From: Bacteroidetes bacterium SW_4_67_19
Lineage (GTDB): Bacteria > Bacteroidota > Rhodothermia > Rhodothermales > Salinibacteraceae
NCBI GenBank assembly: GCA_003023275.1
Contig: PXTX01000006.1
Coordinates: forward strand, 1-35,267
Length of the DNA stretch: 35,267 bases
Reading direction: 5' to 3'
Shown: positions 24,251-31,064 of the stretch, in pieces
How the letters are laid out: each line of letters starts with the position of its first letter
How positions within the stretch are numbered: position 1 is the stretch's first letter
Notes under the pieces: generated by a model
Databases searched by the model: none
What the model was told of the DNA's origin: nothing
Seen by the model: only the letters and a program-made list of their open reading frames with translations
Made by a program: the position numbers and the translations under genes

Positions 24251-26302
24251 TCACCGCTTGTCTTCAAAGAACATCAGCCCGCCGCGTGCTGCGCCGATGA
24301 AGAGATCCGCGTCGCCGTCGCCGTCGATGTCGGCGAAGTCCGGGGCGGCCAGTTCCGGCGCGTCCTCGACGAGCGCGAAGGGACCGGCCTTCTCGGCGCG
24401 CACGAACCGCGGGTCCCGCGCGGAGCCTTCGTTGCGAAAGAGCGCGATCCCCGCCCCCTCGCTGCCGACGACGAGGTCCTGGTCGCCGTCGCCGTCCACG
24501 TCATGGAAGACGGGGGCGCTGCGCCGGTCTACGCTCGCGCCTTTCAGCAGGCCGTTCTCGCGCTGGAACTGCGGCTGCTGGGGCGTGCCCGTGTTGCGGA
24601 AGAAGGTCAACGACCCGGCCGTCTCGCCGAGGACGAGGTCGAGGTCGCCGTCGCCGTCGAGGTCGGCGAAGGCGGGGGCCGGGTGGCTGCCGCGCCCCAG
24701 CTCGGCGAGGACCGTGCCCGTTTCGGCAAATTGCGGGTCGCTCGCCGTGCCGGTGTTCTCGTGGTAGCGGAGGGAGTTGTTCCACGTGCCCATCACCAGA
24801 TCCGGGTCGCCGTCGTCGTCGAGGTCGGCCAGCGCGGGGGCGCGATTGTACGCCTCGGGCGCGAGGGCGAGCGTGTCGGCGAGGCGAAAGCGCGGGTCGG
24901 CAGGGCCGCCGGTGTTTTCGTAGCGGAGGACGGGGCCTTCGGTGCTGCCCTTCGCGGTCCCGATTTTGCTTCCGACCAGGAGGTCCTGGTCGCCGTCGTC
25001 ATCGAGGTCGGCCAGCGCGGGGACGCTTTCCAGCCCCACGTCGATCATCGAGAGGTACTGGCGCGCGCGCAGGGCGTACGAGCCGCCGGCGGTGGTGCGC
25101 TCGTAGAAGTAGAGGTTGTTCGCAGCGGTGCGATCGGGGTTGTAGGCCCCCCCGATGACGCCGATGAGGAGGTCTTGAAGCCCGTCGCCGGTGAGGTCGC
25201 CGATGGCGGGAGCGTTGTAGCCGGTCGTGGAAAGCGGATTGCCTCTCGGGAAGGGCACCGGGTCGTTCGAGAAGTCGAGGGTTTCGCAGCCGCCCCGGTT
25301 TTCCAGCAAGAGCAAGCCCGGCTCGAAGTAGTCGCCCCAGAGCAGGTCTTGGTCGCCGTCGCCGTCGGCGTCGGCGAAGGCCATCGTGTTGGCGCCGTGC
25401 TTGGCGCTGGGGTTTCCAGTTGCGGGTTTCGCGTTGCGGGTTCGGGGGCCGCCGCCGGGGGGTCCGTCGTCGTTCGAGCCGCCCAGCGGATCGCCGCTGC
25501 CGCTGCGGCCGGGCACGGGGCGCTGCTGCGTGGGCTGGCCGCCGGGCCCAAACTGCTGGACGATCTCGATGCCGGCGAAGTTCTCGTTCACCAGCCGAAA
25601 CTGCGGCACGTCTTCCGGGCCGACTTCGCCGGTGGCTTCGTAGCGCGTGACCGTCCCATCGAGGCGGCCGACGAAGAGATCCGGCTTGCCGTCGCAGTCC
25701 ACGTCGGCGACGTTGGGGATGTTCTGGCGGTCCGAAAAGAGCGGCTCGCCGCCGACGGTGCGCAGCGTGTCCTTCGCCAGCTCGAACCGCGGGTCGCCGT
25801 CCGAACCCGTGTTGTGATAGTAGCGCAGGTAGCTGTACGGCTGCTCGGCCAGCAGGTCCAGCAGGCCGTCGCCGTCGAGATCGACGAAGCGGTACCACTC
25901 GCCGACGGCGAGGTCGCGGTAGTCGCTGGAGCGCCACGCGAAGCGGGCGGGGGCGCCCGCGGAGGCGGTGTTTTCGAAAAACATGACCTGTCCGCTCTCT
26001 TCCTGAATGAAGAGGTCCCGCGCGCCGTCGCCGTTGATGTCGATGATCTGCGGGCGCGGCACGTTGAAACCGCCCAGGAAGGGCACGTCGTAGGCGTCGC
26101 CGCCGGCGCTCTGCACCGGGAAGGGCGTCACACGCCGCGCGTAGCGCTGGTTTTCGGCGCTGGCGCCGTCGTTGCTATCGGCCGGCGCAGTTGCGCGCTC
26201 GCTGCCGGCGCAACCAGCGGCCAGGAGGATGAGGATAAGGAGTGCGGGAGTGCGGGGGTACGGGGGGGCGGGAGGGTGTCGCTCTGCGGGCGGAGTGCTC
26301 AT
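24251..26302 (-). CDS. Lipoprotein with about ten FG-GAP/VCBS calcium-binding repeats
   Basis: The 683-residue protein, started at 26302, has a Pro-rich leader, hydrophobic ALLILILLAAG and a lipobox Cys31. The rest is a beta-propeller array of FG-GAP/VCBS type, each blade with a calcium-binding DxDxDG loop: DINGDGARDLF, DLDGDGLLDLL, DVDCDGKPDLF, DADGDGDQDLL, DLTGDGLQDLL, DLDDDGDQDLL, DLDDDGDPDLV, DLDGDGDLDLV, DVDGDGDQDLV and DIDGDGDADLF. Blades alternate with N-T-G-T or ENTG strands. Such proteins are surface adhesins or binding scaffolds; no catalytic domain was seen. It follows the YVTN-propeller gene by 63 bases, probably co-transcribed. A simple repeat sits in the signal-peptide codons and another in a linker (residues near 285-298). 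Confidence 0.92.
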   Translation of the reverse strand: MSTPPAERHPPAPPYPRTPALLILILLAAGCAGSERATAPADSNDGASAENQRYARRVTPFPVQSAGGDAYDVPFLGGFNVPRPQIIDINGDGARDLFIQEESGQVMFFENTASAGAPARFAWRSSDYRDLAVGEWYRFVDLDGDGLLDLLAEQPYSYLRYYHNTGSDGDPRFELAKDTLRTVGGEPLFSDRQNIPNVADVDCDGKPDLFVGRLDGTVTRYEATGEVGPEDVPQFRLVNENFAGIEIVQQFGPGGQPTQQRPVPGRSGSGDPLGGSNDDGPPGGGPRTRNAKPATGNPSAKHGANTMAFADADGDGDQDLLWGDYFEPGLLLLENRGGCETLDFSNDPVPFPRGNPLSTTGYNAPAIGDLTGDGLQDLLIGVIGGAYNPDRTAANNLYFYERTTAGGSYALRARQYLSMIDVGLESVPALADLDDDGDQDLLVGSKIGTAKGSTEGPVLRYENTGGPADPRFRLADTLALAPEAYNRAPALADLDDDGDPDLVMGTWNNSLRYHENTGTASDPQFAETGTVLAELGRGSHPAPAFADLDGDGDLDLVLGETAGSLTFFRNTGTPQQPQFQRENGLLKGASVDRRSAPVFHDVDGDGDQDLVVGSEGAGIALFRNEGSARDPRFVRAEKAGPFALVEDAPELAAPDFADIDGDGDADLFIGAARGGLMFFEDKR
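25411..25446 (-). repeat. Simple repeat inside the FG-GAP lipoprotein gene
   Basis: GTTTCCAGTTGCGG, GTTTCGCGTTGCGG and GTTCG units lie in frame in a low-complexity linker (encoding RTRNAKPATGNPS). They are of the same kind as the repeats in the intergenic gaps, suggesting that the repeat can enter coding sequence without breaking it. Confidence 0.7.
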
Positions 26303-26365
26303 GCCGTTTCGTCGCTGCTCTTTTTTCAGAATGCCAACTCCACCTTCAAACCGTCCCACCAACGT

Positions 26366-27775
26366 TCACGGGCGCACGCTCAAGCCCGAGGGATCCTGGT
26401 CGGCCCGGAGCACCTTGACGACCTCGTTGGTCTGCGTGTCGATGACGGCGACGACGCCCCGGGTTTCGTCGCCAAAGACGCCCGGATAGCGCGGCGCATA
26501 GGTGCCTTCGACGTTGCTGCCAGTGACGTAGACGTAGCGCCCGTCGGAGCGGACGGCGCTGCCGTGCGGCTGCGCGAGCGCGTCGTGGCGGATCGTCGCC
26601 GTGACTTCGTGGCTCTGCGCGTCGATGACGCTGACGGTGCCGGCGGTCTTCTGGGGCACGTAGAGGCGGTCGCCGCCCGGCGTGTAGCTGGGGTGCCAGG
26701 GCTGCCCGCCGAGCTGGAGGCTGTCGGTGACGGTCGGCGCGAGGGGCGTCTCGGCGGCGATGTCGAAAAAGAAGAAGGTGCCCGAGGTCTGTCCGCCGGC
26801 GGCCATCGCCTGCCCGTCGGGGCGGACGGCGAAGTGGACGAGCGTGTTGACGGGGCCGCCCATCGAGGTGAGCTTCGTCTCGCCGGTGGCGGCGTTGACG
26901 CCGGCGACCTGGTTGCGCGCCAGGCTGGCGACGTAGACCTGCTTGCCCCGCGGGTCCACCTCCAGCGCGTGCGGGCGCGGAAAAAAGACGTCCACCTGCC
27001 GCAGGCTCAGGTCGCTCCCGTCGATGATGCCGATCCGCTTCGGCGGGTCGACCGCGCTCATCGAGCGCCCCACGAAGAGGCGGCCGGAATTTGCGTCGTA
27101 CTCCATCAGGCCCGGCACTTCCATGTTCACCCGCCCGACGATCTCGTTGTCGCGGTTGAACTTGAGCACGCGGTTGGCCCCGATGAGCGAGACGTACCAG
27201 TATGTGCCGTCCGGCGTCACAGCGGTGTCGTGGGGCTTGGCCTTCGGCCCGAAGCCGCGCTCGGTCAGGTCGACGGTGCCGATGACGCGGTTTTCCTCGG
27301 CGTCGATGATGGTGACGAGCGCGCCGGCTTCGTTGGCGACGTAGAGGCGGTTCTGCACGTCGGCGTAGGGCGCCGTACCCGCGCCGCTTTTGGCGCCGGC
27401 CTCGATCCACTGGCGCACACGTTCGAGCTGGGCCTCGGTGGGCGCGCCGGTGCGGCCCTCGGCGCGGGCGTGCTCGGCCACTTCCACCAGCAGGCTGTGC
27501 TCGGCGTCGCCGGGAATGACGACCGTGCCGTGCTCGGAGCCTTCGATGAAGCGTTGCCACGACGAGGCGTCCACTTCCTCGTCTTCAGTGAGAAGGGGAA
27601 CGAAGGTGTCTTCGAGCAACGGCTGCACGTCGCCGAACGAGGGCGCGCCGCTGTTTTCGACGTCGCTCGTCTCGTCTGTCGCGGCGGGACCGCCGGTGGT
27701 TTGCGCGCTGCCGGCGCACCCGGCGGCGACGGTGAGCAGGAGCGCGGCGGCGAGGAAGAGGAAACGGCGTTTCAC
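26366..27775 (-). CDS. YVTN-type beta-propeller lipoprotein with a heme-less cytochrome-like N-domain
   Basis: Start at GTG 27775 gives a lipoprotein signal MKRRFLFLAAALLLTVAAGC (Cys20), total 469 residues; an ATG at 27832 would place 19 odd residues in front. Residues about 45-130 (SFGDVQPLLEDTF...VVIPGDAEHSLLVEV...LERVRQWIEAGA) match the layout of planctomycete-type cytochrome c domains, but the CxxCH heme motif is absent. From about residue 135 a seven-bladed-type propeller follows with YVTN-like strands: NRLYVANEAGALVTIIDAEE, GTYWYVSLIGANRVLKF, GKQVYVASLARNQVAGV, DRLYVPQKTAGTVSVIDAQ, GRYVYVTGSNVEG and VVAVIDTQTNEVVKVL. Role unknown; such proteins are typically exported binding or redox-associated proteins. 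The promoter region contains a 26-base palindrome. Confidence 0.88.
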   Translation of the reverse strand: MKRRFLFLAAALLLTVAAGCAGSAQTTGGPAATDETSDVENSGAPSFGDVQPLLEDTFVPLLTEDEEVDASSWQRFIEGSEHGTVVIPGDAEHSLLVEVAEHARAEGRTGAPTEAQLERVRQWIEAGAKSGAGTAPYADVQNRLYVANEAGALVTIIDAEENRVIGTVDLTERGFGPKAKPHDTAVTPDGTYWYVSLIGANRVLKFNRDNEIVGRVNMEVPGLMEYDANSGRLFVGRSMSAVDPPKRIGIIDGSDLSLRQVDVFFPRPHALEVDPRGKQVYVASLARNQVAGVNAATGETKLTSMGGPVNTLVHFAVRPDGQAMAAGGQTSGTFFFFDIAAETPLAPTVTDSLQLGGQPWHPSYTPGGDRLYVPQKTAGTVSVIDAQSHEVTATIRHDALAQPHGSAVRSDGRYVYVTGSNVEGTYAPRYPGVFGDETRGVVAVIDTQTNEVVKVLRADQDPSGLSVRP

Positions 27776-27823
27776 TGTGTGGTGCGTACTTCGCGGAAGG
27801 GGGAGACGGTATTTTACATCGCG

Positions 27824-27849
27824 TAGGGGCACGATATATCGCGCCCCTA
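27824..27849. promoter_or_regulatory. 26-base palindrome upstream of the YVTN gene, candidate operator
   Basis: Arms TAGGGGC (27824-27830) and GCCCCTA (27843-27849) flank a second perfect palindrome, CGATATATCG (27832-27841); only positions 27831/27842 do not pair (A/C). It lies 49 bases upstream of the GTG start. The minus strand just downstream holds TGTAAAAT, an extended -10-like sequence (27811-27818). It fits a dimeric regulator's operator. Confidence 0.55.
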
Positions 27850-27871
27850 TGGGTCGTTAAAAATGTTTTTG

Positions 27872-27922
27872 TAAAACCAAAACGAGCGACGGGCGGGGCG
27901 CAAAGGCCACACCCGCCGCTCG
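27872..27922 (-). terminator. Rho-independent terminator of the choice-of-anchor-B gene
   Basis: On the minus strand a G/C-rich stem, CGAGCGGCGGG pairing with CCCGTCGCTCG (one mismatch; 27883-27922), is followed by TTTTGGTTTTA (27872-27882). The position, about 100 bases after the stop at 28021 and before the next gene's palindrome, suits a terminator separating the two units. Confidence 0.7.
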
Positions 27923-28020
27923 ATTCATCCGGCGCGATTTTTATTAAACGACACGAGCAACAGGCAGGACGCGTGCGGCCCGACGCCGTCCACGGTCCGC
28001 CGTCCCGAATCCGAACGGAT

Positions 28021-30480
28021 TCACAGGCTCTCGCGCTCCTCGAGCTGGGGCTTGAGCAGGAAGAGCCCTTCCCCGATGCTGCTAACGGCCACGACGCCGT
28101 TCTCGAAGTAGGGGTAGTTGCTCCAGGTGCCCGTGAAGCCGGGCGGGTCTGTGTCGCCGACGGGCGAGGTGTCGAAGTGCGCGATTTCCTTCGGGTTCTC
28201 CGGGTCGCTGATGTCGTGGACGCGCAGGCCGCTGGCGTAGTTGCTCATGTACATGCGGTTCCCCTCGACGTAGAGGTTGTGGTCGGAGGACGTCGTGCCG
28301 TAGGTGTACTGCTTGACGAGCTGCGGGTCCTCCAGGTCGCTGACGTCCCAGATCAGCGTCCGCGTGGAGTCGACCTTGCCCTGAAGCTCATCCAGCTCGT
28401 CGTTGAGGTAGAAGTAGCGGTGATTTTCGTCGATCCAGCCCTGGTGGGTATACGCGGATTTCGGGTACTCCGCCGCCGCGAGGGCCTTCGGATTCTCTTT
28501 GTCGGTCACGTCGGCGATGGAGAGGGCCGTTTCGTTGGCGCCGAAGCAGATTTCGTCGCCCTTGTGCTCTTCGTCGGGGCCGTCGTAGACGAGGCACTGC
28601 GCGTCGTGGGAGTAGCCAGTGCCCTTGCGCCCGGTGCGCTCATCCGCGAAGCAGCCGGCAAAGGTCGGCCGGTTGGGCTGCTGCACGTTGACCATGTGCA
28701 GGCCGCCGCCGCAGGTTTTGCCGCCCCCGCCGGCGCCGACGATGTAGGCGTAGCCGGTCTTCTTGTTCATCACGATGTTGTGCGCGCTATTGACGCGGTC
28801 GTAGACCATGTCGGCCTCGTAGGTGATCGGGTCGTCGCCCGCTTCGTGCTCGCGCAGGCGGGTGAGGTCGAAGACCTGCATCCCGTGGTCGCCGGCGTTG
28901 TCAGCCACGACGAAGACGTGGTCTTCGTAGACCTTCGCGTCGCGCCACGAGTTGGGGTTGGCGCCCTCGGTGAGCGGGAGCTCGCCGACGTAGACGGGGT
29001 TCTGCGGGTTCGAAATGTCGACGAAGGCCATCCCGTCGGTGCGGCCGACGAGAGCGTAGGGCGTGCCCGTCTGCGGGTCGTTCCAGCCCCAGACGTCGTT
29101 GAGGTTGACGCCCTGCTCGCCGCCGAGCCGGTCGATGGGCAGGAAGCTGAGGAGCTGCACGTCGTTGCAGTTGTAACGCCCGGCAGCCCGACCGTCTTCG
29201 CAGTTTTTCGTGTCGCCGGTGACGGCCGGCAGGCCGCCCGGATCGCCTTTCAGGTCTTTCGCCCGCGCGATCCACTCGGAGCCGGCCCCGGGACCCGAGC
29301 GCCCGAAGATGGTGACGCGCCCGCCGTCGCTCTGCGCACTGACGGCCGCCACGTCGCCGTCGGCAGCGATGGCGCGCCCCAGCAGGTCCTGCGCTTGCTC
29401 GCCGGTGACGACCTCGCGGGAGGAGGTCCATTCCCCTTCGGGGTCTTCGCTCTCGGAAAAGGCGTAGACGCGCCCGGAGAGCCGCTTGGCGCCGAGGGCG
29501 CTGACCCACGTCTCGCCGGCGGTGTGCGCGAGGTCGATGCCGAAGAAGTGGCGCTGGCCGCCGTCGAAGGGGTGCAGCTCGCCGGCCGGCTGCCAGCCGC
29601 TGCCGTCCTCGCTGATCGCGTAGACGCCGACCATGCCGGTGTTGCCGCCGGCCAGCGGCGCGCCGACGAAGGCGCGTCCGCCATGCAAGCTCGCCGACGC
29701 ACCGAAGCCGGTCGGGCCGCTCTCACTGCCCGGGCCTTCGGCCATTCCGGCCTCCGTCCACTCGCCATTCTGGCGGGCGAAGAGGTACGCGGTGCCCGGC
29801 GGCCCTTCGGGGTCGCGCGGGCCGGCGCCGGGCGCGCCGACGAGCAGACGGCCTTTCTCGTAGTCGAGCGCTGCTCCGAAGCCGGAAGAAGAGTCTGCCG
29901 CGCTGCCGGTGAGGCGGTCGGTCTGCGTCCAGGAATCGTCGCTCCGGCGGAAGAGGTACGCCGCGCCGGCGCCGCCGAGGTCGCCGTTGGACGCCCCGGG
30001 CGCGCCGACGGCCGCCCAGCCCGATCCGATGGCTACCCCCCCGCCGCCGAAGCCTTCACCCGCTTCCCCATCGGGCGCGAGGCGTGCGACCTGTTCGTAG
30101 CCGTCCGGGGTGTTTTGGAAGACGTAGGCTGCGCCGCTCTGCTTCGAAGCGCCCACCAGGAGGTAGTCGCCGCGGGCGGCCAGCGCGCTGCCGAAGCCGT
30201 CGTTGGGGCTGGCGTCCTCGGCGGTGAGCTTGCCGGTGCGCGTCCACTCGCCCCCCTCTCGCTGGTAGAGGTAGACGGCGCCGGGATTGTACTTGTTGTT
30301 CGGCTCCCCGACGAAGACGGTGCCGCCGGAAACGGCCACCGCGTTGCCGTAGCCGGGCATCGCGTCTTCCGCGTCGTGGCGTTGCTGCCGGTCTTCGGGC
30401 GCGAAGGTCTGCGCGCTCGCGGGGGCGACGCCCAGCAGCGCAATTAGCGTGGCAGTGATGCAGGAAAGGAAGCTTCGCAT
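28021..30480 (-). CDS. Exported choice-of-anchor B (LVIVD) protein with N-terminal FG-GAP-like propeller
   Basis: The 819-residue protein starts at 30480 with a signal peptide (MRSFLSCITATLIALLGVAPASAQ, cleavage after Ala23). Residues about 40-400 are FG-GAP/integrin-alpha-like repeats: YGNAVAVSGGTVFVGEPN, FGSALAARGDYLLVGASK, GGGVAIGSGWAAVGAPG, FGAALDYEKGRLLVGAPG, FGASASLHGGRAFVGAPL and LGRAIAADGDVAAVSAQ. Residues about 440-819 match choice-of-anchor B proteins with LVIVD-like blades: NLNDVWGWNDPQTGTPYALV, GMAFVDISNPQNPVYVGELP, HMVNVQQPNRPTF, SIADVTDKENPKAL, GLRVHDISDPENPKEIA. No C-terminal sorting domain was seen, so how it is held at the cell is unclear. Function unknown. Confidence 0.93.
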   Translation of the reverse strand: MRSFLSCITATLIALLGVAPASAQTFAPEDRQQRHDAEDAMPGYGNAVAVSGGTVFVGEPNNKYNPGAVYLYQREGGEWTRTGKLTAEDASPNDGFGSALAARGDYLLVGASKQSGAAYVFQNTPDGYEQVARLAPDGEAGEGFGGGGVAIGSGWAAVGAPGASNGDLGGAGAAYLFRRSDDSWTQTDRLTGSAADSSSGFGAALDYEKGRLLVGAPGAGPRDPEGPPGTAYLFARQNGEWTEAGMAEGPGSESGPTGFGASASLHGGRAFVGAPLAGGNTGMVGVYAISEDGSGWQPAGELHPFDGGQRHFFGIDLAHTAGETWVSALGAKRLSGRVYAFSESEDPEGEWTSSREVVTGEQAQDLLGRAIAADGDVAAVSAQSDGGRVTIFGRSGPGAGSEWIARAKDLKGDPGGLPAVTGDTKNCEDGRAAGRYNCNDVQLLSFLPIDRLGGEQGVNLNDVWGWNDPQTGTPYALVGRTDGMAFVDISNPQNPVYVGELPLTEGANPNSWRDAKVYEDHVFVVADNAGDHGMQVFDLTRLREHEAGDDPITYEADMVYDRVNSAHNIVMNKKTGYAYIVGAGGGGKTCGGGLHMVNVQQPNRPTFAGCFADERTGRKGTGYSHDAQCLVYDGPDEEHKGDEICFGANETALSIADVTDKENPKALAAAEYPKSAYTHQGWIDENHRYFYLNDELDELQGKVDSTRTLIWDVSDLEDPQLVKQYTYGTTSSDHNLYVEGNRMYMSNYASGLRVHDISDPENPKEIAHFDTSPVGDTDPPGFTGTWSNYPYFENGVVAVSSIGEGLFLLKPQLEERESL

Positions 30481-30589
30481 AACGTCGAGGCGCAGGGGAG
30501 GCAATGAAAAAAGAAGTGCCGGTTCGGGAAAGGAACGGATGGGAAAAAGTTTCTCGTGAGGCGCTGGGGAGCACGCTGCGCCGAGAAGG

Positions 30590-30646
30590 CTTCGTCGAGA
30601 GCGGCCCCCTTCGTCGGGAGCGGCTCCCTTCGTCAGGAGCGGCACT
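30590..30646 (-). repeat. Triple 19-base tandem repeat at the 3' end of the DUF971 gene
   Basis: CTTCGTCGAGAGCGGCCCC (30590-30608), CTTCGTCGGGAGCGGCTCC (30609-30627) and CTTCGTCAGGAGCGGCACT (30628-30646) are direct copies with two or three changes each. The third contains the DUF971 stop codon (30633-30635) and its last residues. The other two are non-coding echoes downstream of the gene. Confidence 0.9.
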
Positions 30647-30965
30647 CGGGGCACGGGCACAGCGCGCGCAGGTAGGTCCATCGGTAGAGGCCCGTGTCGT
30701 GGCCGTCGTCCCAGCGCAGCCGGAGCGCGTAGCCGCCGACCGTCTCGGCGCGCACGTCCGTCCACTCACGCTCGGGCGGGGCGTCGAAGACCTCGGGGCC
30801 GGGCGCGTCGCCGCCGTGCCCCTGGCAATGCGCACACGGGCAGGCGCGCCGCAGGCCGTCGAGGGAATACGTCGAGGTGTGCCCGTCCGCCCAGTGCACC
30901 GACAGCGTCTGCGCCGAGGCATCGAGGGCGACTTGCTCCGGCGCGGCGTTCGATGAGCGACTCAT
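30633..30965 (-). CDS. DUF971 domain protein
   Basis: The 110-residue protein starts at 30965 (MSRSSNAAPEQVALDASAQT). It shows the DUF971 pattern (the N-terminal domain also found in gamma-butyrobetaine hydroxylases): LSVHWADGHTSTYSLDGLRRACPC, TVGGYALRLRWDDGHDTGLYRWTYLR. Two Cys clusters, CPCAHC and CPCPEC, are suited to zinc binding. Small stand-alone DUF971 proteins are often linked to iron-sulfur metabolism, but the role is unsettled. The frame extends upstream to 31031, but that part translates an 8-base repeat leader, so the shorter start is chosen. Its 3' end lies in a tandem repeat. Confidence 0.92.
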   Translation of the reverse strand: MSRSSNAAPEQVALDASAQTLSVHWADGHTSTYSLDGLRRACPCAHCQGHGGDAPGPEVFDAPPEREWTDVRAETVGGYALRLRWDDGHDTGLYRWTYLRALCPCPECRS

Positions 30966-31000
30966 GCGGAAGTGCGGGAGTGCGGAAGCGCGGGGGAAAG
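30965..31000. repeat. 8-base repeat array abutting the DUF971 start codon
   Basis: TGCGGAAG, TGCGGGAG, TGCGGAAG and CGCGGGGG follow one another from the start codon outward. On the mRNA strand this is a C-rich leader (CTTCCGCA units) without a ribosome binding site. Confidence 0.7.
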
Positions 31001-31064
31001 AGGGGGATGAGCCCGACCGTGCAAAAGTCAAGCCACCGGCCCGTTTTTCAAAAACTACCAGACA

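Noticed and set aside
24131-27826. Plus-strand open frame of 1231 codons
   Set aside because: Antisense to two propeller genes; its composition mirrors GC-rich codons and no domain is recognisable.
27973-30447. Plus-strand open frame of 824 codons
   Set aside because: Antisense shadow of the choice-of-anchor B gene, no signal peptide or motif.
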